Numbered from the stretch's first letter, positions 40,501 through 48,487 are shown. The stretch: 64,000 bases of DNA from Diabrotica undecimpunctata (GCF_040954645.1 NC_092810.1:15322877-15386876), one strand, 5' to 3'. A program made the numbers and translations. Notes: generated from the sequence alone by a model not told the origin.

Positions 40501-42858
40501 CAATCAATGCACTTTTGCCTCTGATTTTTGTTTAGGAACGGTTTCTTTCTAGGAGAGATAGATATCTAGATAGATTTTACGGATTAGTACCGACTATGAG
40601 TGTACTATCGTTTTATGTAAGGGTTTTACATGTTTAAATGGGGAATTGCCCGAGCTGCGATAAAATTTACCGAAATAATATAAACATCTTGAGTTCCAGT
40701 GTCAGTTGGTATCGTGTCGTATTTGTAAATAGTGCATAAAATTCTGAACATGAGTTACGTTTCATTTATATCTAGCCGAAAGCAACTAAGTGAAGATGAA
40801 CTTTTACGTTTTCTTGAAAGTAATGATCCAGAGCTTGATATCAATGAGGATACAGCAAGTGATTTAGAAAATAAAGACAATATAACAGAGATAGAAGTAG
40901 AAAATGGCCTTATTGTTGATCAAAGCATAGAGCAAAATAAATCAACAGTTACTAACTCCAAAGGCTTACCGGTATATGTATCTAAAGATGGAACTGAGTG
41001 GTCAAGGTTGCCAAAAAACACAAAAGTGAAACGCGCAAAGACCAACATTCGTAGACATGCTCTCGGACTTACAAATTACAGTGATGATCTCAAAAGCGCT
41101 TTCTTTCTGTTTTTTTTTTCAGACGAAATTCGAACCATAATTGTCATGGAAACTAATCGGAAGGCTCAAGTGTATTACGATAAATGGAATACTGAAAACC
41201 CAAATAAAACTAAAGTGTATGTTTGCGTTGATTCCGTGAAGATTCAAGCCTATATTGAAGTATTGCTTATACTTGGAGGTGGAGGAGATCGATATGCTTT
41301 GGTGTGACGATATTACTTACTGCCGTTTTATAATACCAGCTGCGCTATGTCTAGAGATATATTCAAACAAATAACTTCATTTCTACGTTTTCAAAAATTT
41401 TGAAACCACACAAGAACGAAAATCAGTAGATAAACTGGCCCCAATAAATGATCCAGGTGACCATATGTGTGTAGGCGATCAATCCAGGCGACCATATATG
41501 TGTAGATAAGCAGCTCGTGTCTTTTAGAGGTAAAGCACCATTCCGATTTTATATGAAGAGAAAACATGACAAGTACGGATTAAAAATATGGGTCCTTGTG
41601 GACTGCACTGCTTCTTTTATTGTAAACGTGCAAATTTATTTGGATAAGTTTTTGAATTGTCAATAAGAAAACAAGAAAATTTTTAAATTTATTACTTTTT
41701 AGGAAAACAAGGTCCTAAGGAAAAGCTCAAGGCCAAAGAGTTGTCCTAGATTTGACAGACCATTTGGAAGAAGGGTTTGGAATAACAACTGACCATTTTT
41801 TTACGAATTTACAGCTTGCGCAAAAGTTATGGAAGAAGAGTATAACTCTATGTAAATCTCTTCGAAAAAATTAAATGTTTATTCCAAGTGAGCTTCTACC
41901 AGTATAATATAAAACAAAATATTAAAGTATGTTTGCTTTTAGAAACCATTGAACGTTAGTCTCTTATGTTCTAAAACCAAGATCTGCAGTCATATTACTT
42001 TCAAGTAAACATTATGATGACAAAGTGGCTGGTGAAGAACACTCCTGTTAACCTGAAATTATTCTACATTACAAAAAAAAACGAAAGAAGTTGTCGATAC
42101 AACCGATAAGTTAGCTAAAGGATATACGGCACAAAGAAAAACAAAAAGTTGGCCGATGGCTATATTCTCTCATCTTATTGATGTCGCAGGTATGAATTTC
42201 TAAAAATTGTGGCTACTAAAATATCCTGATTAGAAAAAGCACAATACGAGTAAGCGTAAAATGTATTTTTTGGCACTAGGCAAGGAACTTGTAAAGGAAT
42301 ATGTTTTCAGACATGTTATAACAATAAGCACAGAAAAAAATAAAAAGCGTCATATGGCAGATGTATTCCCAGAACTTTTAAATATTACTGAGCCTAGAGT
42401 AGAATAAACAAAAAATACAAGTAGCGATTTCATGTGTTGTACAGACAAATACAGAAAAACTAGTAAAATATGTAAAAAATGTAAAATGCAAAATCAGAGA
42501 TAGTTTGTGTACATTGTACAAATAGTATGTAGTTGTTATTTAGTCCATTAGCGTCATTAGTAGAATGTATTTTGTAGTAATGTGTATGCTTTAGTCTGAT
42601 AATTATTAAATACTATAAAAATAATATGTTACTGGTACAGTTTTTTTTTTTCGTATAAGCCTGGTTCATCCATTTAAGAATGAAGTCCGTTAAGACCCCG
42701 GCCCGTCTTTTGTGTAATATTTTGAGGGCCGTCCGATGAAGGTTAACAGATTATATACAATAAATAAAATCGTATTCCTAAAAATATGTAAATCATACAA
42801 TACCTCCAAAAACCACGGGAAAAATAAAAAGCAACAAACTAACACACCAACGGTACAT
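22305..42858 (-). CDS. Secreted C-type lectin, copy A: complete four-exon gene, 182 aa
   Basis: Exons in transcript order are 42804-42858, 30678-30769, 25787-25895 and 22305-22597; introns are about 12.0, 4.8 and 3.2 kb. Exons 1 to 4 are 55, 92, 109 and 293 nt, together 183 in-frame codons with the stop, and all splice phases agree (1, 0, 1). The product has a signal peptide (residues 1-18, ending VVFG), a Cys-rich N-terminal segment (NCGCCEG), and one C-type lectin domain. This has WFW at 102-104, EPN at 119-121, WND at 141-143 and disulphide Cys 59, 129, 146 and 154. A short Cys-containing tail (SSCGC) follows. EPN with WND is the calcium-dependent, mannose-type site. Secreted insect lectins of this type bind carbohydrates, often in immunity or gut. 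A paralogue lies at 53574-59575. Introns are packed with transposons. The splice model is inferred by eye. Confidence 0.75.
22716..25109 (-). mobile_element. Full-length but decayed piggyBac element with TTAA target duplication (copy A only)
   Basis: The element proper is 22720-25105, flanked by TTAA at 22716-22719 and 25106-25109. Both ends start CCCTTTCTTTAC, and both carry subterminal GACGTATATATACG words. The transposase reads on the minus strand in broken pieces. They are an acidic N-terminus (24455-24694), a frame at 23948-24151, the TDNWYTSPSLLSYLF region (23443-23823), the NMGAVERTDRLLSS region (23127-23477), and a C-terminal Cys-rich domain at 22921-23127 (CTVCSTTKT..CRECDVGLC). Frameshifts and stops mean it is inactive. 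It sits in intron 3 of CTL A. The equivalent site in copy B (54007-54010) is an undisturbed TTAA. Confidence 0.9.
25503..25665 (+). repeat. Short (AAG)n-tailed insertion in intron 3 of CTL A
   Basis: These bases are absent from the matching place in copy B (about 54260) and end in GCAGAAGAAGAAGAAG, the tail type of the AAG LINE family. It may be a very short LINE end or a SINE; no tRNA-like head was recognised. Confidence 0.3.
25787..25895 (-). CDS. CTL A exon 3
   Basis: Acceptor TTATAG and donor GTAAGT bound 109 nt encoding VSHKDAIAACQAIGMSLVSI and following residues, the first helix and first cysteine of the lectin fold. Copy B equivalent is 55917-56025 with five amino-acid differences. 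Confidence 0.85.
26200..26730 (-). mobile_element. LINE linker/RT N-terminal fragment
   Basis: On the minus strand the frame at 26191-26439 reads RWYKYFKKLQN..EGIEAFNRMKNRKAVGP, the segment just before the RT of RTE-type LINEs. Basic helix-like text further upstream (26440-26720) fits the linker. Truncated at its 3' side near 26260, where sequence shared with copy B begins. Inactive. Confidence 0.5.
26731..27269. other. No gene seen (CTL A intron 2)
   Basis: Intronic AT-rich DNA without recognisable coding content. Confidence 0.4.
27270..27500 (-). mobile_element. LINE endonuclease N-terminal scrap
   Basis: The minus strand reads IAIWNVRSLLETRKLACQE..VSGLSEVRWSSSGKV, which is the start of an RTE-type AP endonuclease (WNVRSL, then the catalytic Glu in SEVRW). 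Too short to be functional. Confidence 0.6.
27501..27822. other. No gene seen (CTL A intron 2)
   Basis: Spacer before the RTE insertion; nothing recognised on either strand. Confidence 0.35.
27823..30055 (+). mobile_element. 5'-truncated RTE-clade LINE with perfect 15-bp target-site duplication
   Basis: AACCAGTAATCCTTA is present at 27823-27837 and 30041-30055. The element between starts inside the endonuclease (DHFLVGTTIRARIS) and ends in GACATGATGATG. Coding pieces in order: 27897-28121, 28270-28644, 28605-28889, 28825-29340 and 29321-29974. They show NKSPGSDGIPAELIK, LHKKGD..NYRGITLFNTA, GEYQSGFRP, FVDFKSAYDS, GLRQGDALACLLFN, YADN (expected YADD), YLGSLIT and RWSGHMA. Several frameshifts plus the Asp-to-Asn change make it inactive. 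It sits in intron 2 of CTL A. Confidence 0.85.
30056..30677. other. CTL A intron 2, partly shared with copy B
   Basis: From about 30439 (TTAAACATTTTAATATT) rightward the sequence aligns with copy B from 59213. The left part is spacer with nothing recognised. Confidence 0.4.
30678..30769 (-). CDS. CTL A exon 2
   Basis: Acceptor TTCTAG and donor GTAAGT bound 92 nt encoding the Cys-rich segment NGNGNCGCCEG and the lead-in to the lectin fold (SYQVLTTP). The copy B equivalent, 59487-59575, is 3 nt shorter (one residue). Confidence 0.8.
31426..35118 (-). CDS. I-like LINE ORF2: endonuclease, reverse transcriptase and RNase H, 1230 aa
   Basis: One polyprotein for target-primed reverse transcription. 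AP-endonuclease at 1-220: Asn in QWNAR, Glu31 in SETW, GGDFNAHH (128-135), SAIDVTF (178-184), SNHYV. Reverse transcriptase at about 470-760: YRPISLF, first catalytic Asp in LDIEGAYDS (about 561), GLPQGSVLSP (619-628), YADD (653-656), IKYLG. RNase H at about 940-1065: Asp in YTDAS, Glu in FSAEALAILEAL, Asp in ISDSLS, and HVGIKHNEHVDYIAK. A C-terminal zinc-like motif CETCQEQGDLNHIFFKC follows. All catalytic residues I can place are present, and there is no stop or frameshift. A start a little upstream is excluded by the short gap to ORF1. A decayed relative is at 14270-15375. Confidence 0.93.
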   Translation of the reverse strand: MQWNARSAIANKNSLVQFLFDKNIDIALISETWFKKNQQYSFSGYNIIRNDRNDGYAGVAILVHKSLQFVEHKININYNENILVCAVQVKYGTLSLNFVSIYKPPKIQTIYEDWVKIFEQFDGPLIIGGDFNAHHSIWGCHNNDTTGSQLINVADDLNLTVLNNGEPTILRRPDQRDSAIDVTFCSPELVNKTSWNVISDTLGSNHYVISIELIFAINENEISPKNKWNIKKANWALYTSTIQILHDTNNSHSDNLTEQYSSFINNINTAAEAAIPQYKPYKCKRHPPPWWNIDCDNIIKQRKLALINYKKNTNFENYVQYQEISARTKKTLKNIAKKHWIEWVSSLNKNTPATTLWNQARKIYRKPISKIKSFDQKWIDDFLIKVAPPTANPQKSSYIDSTPSEKNHFLLKPFTYNELIFAINDRKDNCPGYDHIKYSMLINLPEVAKHFLLDFLNRIIQDNSEVDFFKDIIVIPILKPAKDPNSAESYRPISLFSCVFKTLERMLKHRLEWWVHTKKLLPNNQFGYKRGCGTLDALATLVTDIQSNFSRNNYLPTLSLDIEGAYDSVCLPRLKDKMINQFQIPTNLAQTIINFYTNRRLYVRNYKNEFLGPRYNSWGLPQGSVLSPFLFNLYTADFHSLNIPSITYKTIQYADDFLVYTERSKYEPSLTILRKLHAHFSNWFCKNGFNLSTNKSNVCIFSRHNIPNINTILLNGQSLNFCKSIKYLGMFLDQKLTWKVHIEYMLDKSNKGLNFLKSISKTWWGADVETALLFYKSYIRSILDYGCILYGSASKQILNKIDVFQRTVLRTCMGAMKSTPIAPLHVEALEPPLNFRRDNLSEKFVVKISYINNSLYSGISSLNTEDLTNSYWIHKNSPTLCTAFRAMCNNKYTNSISNLEINDYFAFFNEAYIHIPTYYSIPSLDSCILNSYIKKWPMATVIYTDASKTSEGTGCAFYIPSKSIEKMFKLPLNCSIFSAEALAILEALKYFDSLNNNAVLIISDSLSVLLSLKNTKLPNYNSNPFIYQIKNILVNLKNKNKTTNFIWVKAHVGIKHNEHVDYIAKAAITSTAEILPDERICVPDAFLISKRNQRDRWNTAWQTFCDHSTTQYVHIQPHIPNSRWFKNFNTARKYTTTLIRLRFGHACYPVHLAQIKIYNSDLCETCQEQGDLNHIFFKCSKYLQHSGILLNNLQTLKIFPPYQINNLLATNNKKVYDCLIKFIHSANVCL
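35151..36548 (-). CDS. I-like LINE ORF1: gag-like nucleic-acid-binding protein, 465 aa
   Basis: The first ORF of the element, presumed to bind the RNA and assist its transport and strand handling. Seen: a polar N-terminus, a central RRM/PRE-like region (about 60-215, with IWVYIES and SIVVTFEG), then three zinc knuckles: CYKCLRYGHVSKQC (224-237), CINCGEIKDDKHNC (244-257) and CIHCKSRDHVSISKKC (264-279). The C-terminal part is Asn/Ser/Pro-rich with a basic cluster PPTKKKRKS that may act as a nuclear signal. The frame is intact. Confidence 0.9.
   Translation of the reverse strand: MGDKKIQGTSFMTTDTDMNNSDLSVNNINNKSSEDSDVQKTAKQLEPKTFNLLSDKYNVQNIWVYIESTDNNNLGRLHPMTVGHILFKKFNLKSILEIKSIGRNRIKVLLKSLLEANNLVKHPLLKSENLRAFIPNHLLEIKGLIRDVDTRYDINYLMENIESDSRVTNIYRLNRKVQKEDKTVEFVPKKSIVVTFEGNILPNRVAFNRVFFSVEQFVGRITQCYKCLRYGHVSKQCNSTQKRCINCGEIKDDKHNCDKNLTFCIHCKSRDHVSISKKCPSYDNQKKIKNIMIEQKTSFKEAKEISENSLSSLVSHNSFSPLTNYDKHFPELPNNDRISLSHPNRNQISTNFNGNQNNSFSQQTHARDRPPTKKKRKSNSPTIQSPVQKPLFPFTFGPSQPLTINSNKPNYSSLEIKKSSIASNLSIFIMDFINKIISSNNRQPVDINVITSSIEQVLEDTLKNQ
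37430..37920 (+). mobile_element. AAG-tailed LINE C-terminal remnant (copy A)
   Basis: Reads KLFKCHDLSVPIKIRLLRCYI, a YGVESWTFTD-like stretch and LYRRI with frameshifts, ending near CAAGAAAAGGAAGAA. It was present before the duplication, since the same remnant is at 59826-60360. Inactive. Confidence 0.6.
38030..38830 (-). mobile_element. RTE-type LINE linker and RT N-terminal remnant (copy A)
   Basis: Minus-strand text matches 60916-61113 (KQQYYHDICKEIESHDQN..PRDLFRKIRYIKRDF), the linker between endonuclease and RT of an RTE-like LINE, followed by RT N-terminal scraps. A separate plus-strand LINE tail (GATTGCCAACCTTCG) sits at 38070-38110. Shared by both duplicates. Confidence 0.5.
38835..39170 (+). 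mobile_element. Internally deleted RT scrap (copy A)
   Basis: Reads SNHRRMTLLNTVL, like the NYRGITLLNTA motif of RTE, then after a short gap QILAYADD near 39136. The segment between is missing. Present in both duplicates. Confidence 0.45.
39171..40010. other. Non-coding, shared with copy B
   Basis: AT-rich DNA aligning with about 61510-62390 with small indels. No coding content. It lies in CTL A intron 1. Confidence 0.45.
40010..40560 (-). pseudogene. Tc1-like transposase, C-terminal half (copy A)
   Basis: The minus strand carries Tc1 DDE pieces: a KHPVSV..ACI-type stretch, NAKxYQxxILQATLM..IRDLF near 40210-40290, and the SPDLNPIENLW-type region near 40055-40110. Better preserved in copy B. 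Stops and a disrupted frame make it dead. Confidence 0.65.
40640..42420 (+). pseudogene. piggyBac transposase pseudogene (copy A of a duplicated element)
   Basis: The intact 191-codon frame at 40732-41307 is a piggyBac transposase N-terminus: an acidic head (SEDELLRFLESNDPELD), DGTEWSRLP, and SDEIRTIIVMETNRKAQVYYDKWN. After a frame break the conserved core appears as GKAPFRFYMKRKHDKYGLKI-type text near 41520-41600, and later pieces run to about 42420. No clear TTAA-bounded ends were found. It predates the duplication, because copy B carries the same element with more stops (63010-64000). Confidence 0.7.
42421..42803. other. No gene seen (end of CTL A intron 1)
   Basis: AT-rich spacer with a short T-run near 42640; donor side of exon 1 follows. 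Confidence 0.4.
42804..42858 (-). CDS. CTL A exon 1 (signal peptide)
   Basis: ATG at 42856-42858 opens 18 codons plus one base: MYRWCVSLLLFIFPVVFG, an ideal secretion signal, then a GGAG/GTATTG donor. The leftover G joins CC of exon 2 to give Ala, keeping the frame. A TATATATT word lies just upstream (about 42891-42898). The weak donor and long intron make this the least certain exon. Confidence 0.6.
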
Positions 42859-43569
42859 TTTGTTTTTGTGAAGTTTTCATAAAATGCGAAATATATATGT
42901 ACATTTTTCTGGTGGCAAGGCGTGAACCAAATTACTGCTGATAACAAATACATTAATATTCACATCATTTAGAATAAAGACCGAAGCAAAACAAACTAAT
43001 TATATTCTTGAAAGGAAAATATTATTTCTACACTCAAGAAAAAAATTTGATCCACGCCTATTTTATATGAAAGAAGACATATTTTTGGAGATACCGCTTA
43101 GGTATAGATTGGGCATAGATTTAGAGAGTTACAATTAATATAAATATGAAACATAATTTATGCGAAAAAATTATTGAATTATAAAAACATATGGCATTAT
43201 TCTAAAAATGAAAAAATGAAAAATAGCTTTGAAGATAAAAAATAGTTATAACAAAATATTCTCATTTACTATTAATATCTATAGTGTATTTTTATGTATG
43301 AGAGAGTAATAAAACAATAAATTATGTATGCAAATCCCTAAACTGTTGATACGGGTGTCTCAATGAAAAACAGATATTTGTCAACAAGTTTACAGAAGTA
43401 TATAGGAAAACAATTTTAAATTGAGTATGACCACCAGGTATAAAGGTTGGAGCAGAATAGAATACAATAGTTGTGAGGGTTACTAATCCCTAAATAAGGT
43501 TGCCAGTGTCGGAGTGATGGAGGTTAACAGGTACTAATGAATTTGCAAGAAATGTAAGATGTTTATTTT
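42859..43569. other. 5' flank of CTL A, no gene seen
   Basis: AT-rich upstream DNA. No coding similarity; may contain the CTL promoter. Confidence 0.35.
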
Positions 43570-43750
43570 ATTGGTTATATATAACCAATAAAAGTTTAAT
43601 AAGTACCTACCTATTTGCAAAATAAAGTTTAATTCTTTAGATAAAATAAAACGTTTTATTTTATCTATTTGCAAAATAAAGTTTAATTCTTTGCCTATTT
43701 GCAAAATAAAGTTTAATTCTTTAGATGAAATAAAACGTTTTATTTTATCT
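43570..43750. repeat. Cluster of palindromes and three 28-bp repeats upstream of CTL A
   Basis: A 20-bp perfect palindrome ATTGGTTATATATAACCAAT is at 43570-43589. Three copies of a 28-bp unit beginning CTATTTGCAAAATAAAG are at 43611-43638, 43665-43692 and 43695-43722. Two 28-bp palindromes centred on AAACGTTT are at 43639-43666 (perfect) and 43723-43750 (one mismatched pair). Confidence 0.85.
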
Positions 43751-43966
43751 GAAATGAGTGCATTCCACGAAGTAAGGGTTTCAACAATCAAACATTTAAT
43801 TCTTTAATTCCAGGAATCTACGACAGTAATTGACTAGATAATTACCTTCTAAACTTATTCCACAGAAAATGTGATAGTGGGTTTTTCCATTTTGTATATA
43901 GGAAGGTCCAAGTGGCGTATTCAAAATTCTTAACAGTTCACTAAAAGTAGGTACTTCAGTTGCAAG

Positions 43967-45337
43967 GTGCAGTTTATTGTGTATACTAGTGTTATGGAAA
44001 ATTTGGAAGTGCCGTGTAAACGCCGAAAAATTGGTCCTCTAACAGTTAATGAAAAAACATTAATATTTAATTGTTTTAAATCATTTACAGACAAACGTTT
44101 ATGTGAAAGTGTTGATGAGACCGTTGAGTTAGTTAGCAGTACACTTGGTGTTGGGAAATCTACGATTTACAGAGTTATTAAAGAAGAGAAATGTGGTAGT
44201 TTTCAAATGCCACGTAATGCTCCAGGGAAACCAAAATTTCAAATAGAATATCATTTAAAGAAGGACTTCGACGGAAAGTGCATGAATTTTTCTTTAGACA
44301 ATAATTTCCAACATTGGATAAAGTTCTTGTCTCAGTTCGAGATGATAACGATTACCCAGAAATGAGTCGAAGTACGTTATGAAAACTTTTAAAAGAAATA
44401 GGCTTCCGCTGGAAAAAGAATCCCAGAAAGTCTATTTTATTAGAAAGAAGCGATATTGTCATATGGAGAAGACATTTTCTAAGAACCATAAAGAAAATGA
44501 GAAACCGAAAAAGAAAAATATTTTATCTTGATGACACAGAACATGATCAACGAGGGTCATACACCAAATAAATTTTGGCAGGATGAAACTGTTGCAACTC
44601 AAAGGCACGCTTTTGTAAATAACTTATCTACTGGTTTAAACCCACCATCAGGAAAGGGACGCAGGCTGATAATAGTACACATTGGCAGTTCAGACGGTTT
44701 TGTTGAAGGTGGTTTATTAACTTTTGAATCAACTCGTACCGGTGACTACCATGAAGACATGAACGCTGATGTCTTTCAAGAATGGTTCGAACAAATGATA
44801 GATCTTCTTCCTAAGAACTGTGTAATAGTAATGGATAATGCAAGTTATCACTCCAGACTTATAGAAGGACTGGCCACAACCAAGTGGTTAAAAAAAGACT
44901 TGCAGAATTGGCTGAGTTCAAAAAATATTACGTACCATCCCGGATCTATAAGAAAGGAACTTTATTCGTTGTGTGCCCTTCATAAAGAAAAATTTAAAAA
45001 ATACGAAATTGATGAAATTGCCAAAAATCGTGGAATGACAGTACTTAGATCCCCACCATATCGTTGTGAATTAAACCCGATTGAACTGGTATGGGCACAG
45101 ATAAAGAGTGAAGTTTCAAGAAAAAATACCACTTTTAAAATTCATGATGTTAAACAGTTGTTTTTGGAGGCCGTAAATAATGTAAAAGCTGAAAACTGGG
45201 AAAAGGCAGTAAATCACACTATTAAAGAAGAGGAAAAAATGTGGAAGCTGGACAATATTACTGATAAAATGATCGAGCCAGTTATTATAAATCTTGGTTC
45301 TGAAAGTTCATCTTCTGAATCTGATTTGGATTTGTAA
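43967..45337 (+). pseudogene. IS630/Tc1-like DDE transposase, near-complete with two frameshifts
   Basis: Frame 43967-44365 is the N-terminal helix-turn-helix part (GVGKSTIYRVIKEE). A shifted frame at about 44268-44540 holds MSRSTL and GFRWKKNPRKS and ends with the first catalytic Asp in FYLDDT. The frame at 44528-45337 continues NEGHTPNKFWQDETV, VIVMDNASYHS (second Asp), LRSPPYRCELNPIELVWAQIK (catalytic Glu) and an acidic serine tail. This is a DDE family common in insect genomes. Only two frameshifts and one stop interrupt it, so it died recently. Terminal repeats were not identified. Confidence 0.8.
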
Positions 45338-45639
45338 CAAGTAGCTGTAAGTTTTATATTAATATTTTTATTCATCTATTTAACATACCTTAGACGGTTT
45401 TAAAAACTCTTTTTCTCTTTTGTAATTTTTAAAAATTAAAAAAAATGTGAATTTTTTAAAACCCTTTTTAATGTAGGCCAGTCAGTTCTAATATAGTGTG
45501 TGATAAAAGAGGTCACTTTTGTTTACATACACATAACACTTTATAACACTGAAATAATTCATTTATTTTTTACAATTATTCAAAGTAATTTTTCAATTAA
45601 TCTTGAGCACGCCCATGGAGTGGTCGGAGCTACCAGTTA
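45338..45639. other. 3' flank of the transposase
   Basis: AT-rich, including CAGTCAGTTCTAATATAG near 45479, which could be part of a terminal repeat. No coding content. Confidence 0.3.
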
Positions 45640-46935
45640 AAATTATGCTAATTACTCTCTCGTTCATAAAAATAAACTATAGTATAGTTTACTAATGTTC
45701 TTATAATAGTCTGCATACGTTTTGGCATTGTAGTAACTAAATTTTGAACATGAAGTTGCATTTTCCCAGTATATCGCATAAATTGTCGATTTTATGGTCG
45801 GGGCTGCAAGCTTGTCAATTCACACGTACTACCGACGTCTTCTAAGTATTCATTGACGATTCTAGCACGGTAAGGATGCGCGAATAAAAATAAATGAGTG
45901 GCACAAAAGGTATGACATGCTCATCTAAAATATTTGTTATATCCTTTAATCCTGTCATAGAACCTTCATCTATAACAGCTAAGTAATTACGGGCTGCAAG
46001 AAGGATACACAGAAGGGCTGCAAAACTTAATGAACAAAATAACGGAAACAAATAGAATATATGAACTATATATAAACACCAGTAAAACCAAGCTAATGAT
46101 CATCAGCAAGAAAAACATAACTGGAGCAAGTCTGTATATAATCCAAACGAGAATTGAACTTGTCTCACAATACAACTAAATGGGAACTATAATCAATGAG
46201 TCGTGGAACAATACCCAAGAAATTAAATGTGCGTCGAAAAGGCAGAAAGTGCATTTTTGACTATGAGCTCTGTGTTCAAGAGCCGTGACCTCACCGTAGA
46301 AACATAAATAAGTCTCCTTAAATGTTACGTGTACTCAGTACTTATGTATGGAGTAGAAACGTGAAAAAAGCTTTATTAAACTTCAGGCTTTTGACCTATG
46401 GTTATACAAAAGGATTCTGAAGATACCATGGACAGACAATGTCACTTATGAAGAAATACTACGGAGGATGAACACAACCGCGGATTTGGTCAAGATCGTG
46501 AAGGGCCGTAAGCAGTACTTGGGACAAATAATGAGAAATCAAGGCAGATATAAGCTACTCCAATGCATTTTGCAAGGTAAAATTAAAGGAAAAAGCGATC
46601 CAAGATGAAGAAGAATATCCTGGGCTGCTAACCTAGGAGCATGGTATAGAAAGACCCCAACACAGCTATTCCGTATAGCAACCAACAAAGTCATTATAGC
46701 CAGAATGATCGCCAACGTTCGGAATTGACAGGCACCCTAAGAAGAAGATTTACGAGCATCGGAACTTATACCATACGAAACCAGAACTGGGCCTCCTCAA
46801 TGGGTTATTCTGTCAGCAATATTAAATTGGGCAAATCGTTCTCGTTGTCTTTTAAAGAATCTTTTGCGACTATCTGTTGACTTTAATGAAAACCTGGACG
46901 TATCTGAGAACAAAACATTACTCCAATCTGCGTAA
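45640..46935 (-). pseudogene. Tc1-like transposase split by a LINE insertion
   Basis: Minus-strand order: 46760-46930 encodes RFSLKSTDSRKRFFKRQRERFAQ and a GGPVLVSYGIS stretch, the first half of a Tc1 catalytic domain. 45640-45986 encodes VIDEGSMTGLKDITNILDEHVIPFVPL, then NEYLEDVG and VQNLVTTMPKRMQTIIRT, the second half. A LINE lies between. Stops and frameshifts also occur outside the split. Confidence 0.65.
45987..46758 (+). mobile_element. 5'-truncated AAG-tailed LINE inserted in a Tc1 copy
   Basis: Reads INTSKTKLMIIS, YVYSVLMYGVET, KRILKIPWTDNVTYEEILRRM and LGQIMRN with frameshifts, ending in AAGAAGAAG. Flanks ATTACGGGC (45987-45995) and TTTACGAGC (46750-46758) match at seven of nine positions and are a plausible mutated target-site duplication. 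Confidence 0.65.
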
Positions 46936-47599
46936 TTTCATGTCATGCTAGTTTTTTATTGCATTCACAATATAAATATTTTTAAAACTTTAGAAAGTTA
47001 GTTGTCAAACCTAAATAATATACATCTGCTGCTGTAAAACCTAAAAAGTGTAAATGTCAAAAGAAGTGAAAATGTGAAATTTATCACCGGATCTTTTCAG
47101 AATTGTTTTATGTAGCAAGCAGCCAATTTAATTAAACCCAACCTGAGAGACTTGTAGACTTGTTCACCCCTTGGAATTATGTTCGGGTGTAACAATTCAT
47201 TGGAGCGATGTGTATTAATTCGTGTATAAACAGGAATCACTTGTTTCAATACTCCAGACTATACTTTTCCCTCCTATATTACTCTGATGCGCAAAAGGGA
47301 CTCAACATCAGCCAAATGCTGTTCATGTGGGAGCCCTGGGTAATAGAACTCCAACATAGTATCCTAACCGATTCAAATTCAGGGAAGCGTTAAGCGCCTT
47401 ATTCCACTAAATTCACTAAATTGCAAATTGCATAATAAAACCTTATGAACTAGTTTACAACTAAGTTTAAGCTGCTGCATGTGACACCCAAATATATATA
47501 AAAAAATACTTTGTTGCTTGTACCTAAACGTACTGTAATTTCTTAGTTATTCGTTAAGAAACTTTGCCACCAAATAATATGGTCTTTCAGATAGACAGG
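46936..47599. other. No gene seen
   Basis: Spacer. An open frame at 47208-47393 resembles nothing known to me. Confidence 0.35.
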
Positions 47600-48480
47600 A
47601 TTTTGTCAATTTACGAAACCTAAGGAAAGAAGTTGTAGATTTAAGTTGCAAAGGGAGATGGTTGTATAATTTTTTAGCCGAATATAATGTAGATTTCTTT
47701 ACTTACTCAGTGGACGGCATCGATAAATACACATCAAAGCTTGAATTTCTGGTGGAGTAATCATGATTAGGTCTTGCTGGAAAAACATATAGGTGTTTAC
47801 GAATTAAGCAAACAGTTTCTAAAATATATAAAGAGGGGGAAGAGTTAAAATCCCGTGATTTTTAAAGTAGCTTTTGCAATGTGTTATTCTACTGAGGCCA
47901 AAAAGATACCGTATTGTTCTTTTTTGTTATTTAAAAATAATATCAGATTGGGCAGCTGTACTAGAACCTCAAAAAAGAGGACCATATCAAAGAGATGAAA
48001 CTCGAACAAAAAAAAAATATGTTATTTTTGAAGATGCTAAATTGATTTCCTTCAAAACAGATCTTATTGCACAGCCGGCTGAGGCTAGTTTCTTACTTAA
48101 CAAATCGATATGAAGGGGCAATTTAAGGTTGTTTTCTATAAAAATACCAAGAAATTTTACAAAATCAACGATACTGATCTGGCTGTTATTAATAAGCAAG
48201 GATTGAAGAGCTCCTTTATAGGATGATGCTACTGTCCTATTAACGTTATAAGAGAGTAAGTTAAAATCAGACCAGGTTTTTATTTTAAGTAGATCAGAAG
48301 TTATAATTGCATGAAGAGTTGCAATAATAGAGTTCCTTCAGGTAATACTGGTATCATCAGCAAAAAGAAAAATTTTTCCATCGATTTTTAAGTTAGTAAT
48401 GTCATTTATAAAAATAAGGGAAAGTAGAGGATACAGTACTAAAACTTGTGGTACTCCACATACAATACTTTTGTGACTAG
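47600..48480 (-). mobile_element. LINE RT fragment (jockey/CR1-like), decayed
   Basis: Minus strand: LSLIFINDITNLKIDGKIFLFADDTS near 48350-48440 (catalytic FADD), then at 47987-48199 SIVDFVKFLGIFIENNLKLPLHIDLLSKKL and a C-terminal stretch. Several stops between. Inactive. Confidence 0.65.
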
Positions 48481-48487
48481 AGTCAGT

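Noticed and set aside
43611..43722. Three regular repeats considered as a CRISPR-like array
   Set aside because: Spacing is irregular, the spacers are palindromes, and the sequence is eukaryotic.
43534..43791. 85-aa minus frame with repeated KELNFILQI phrases
   Set aside because: Explained by the 28-bp DNA repeats and palindromes; no start context or homology.
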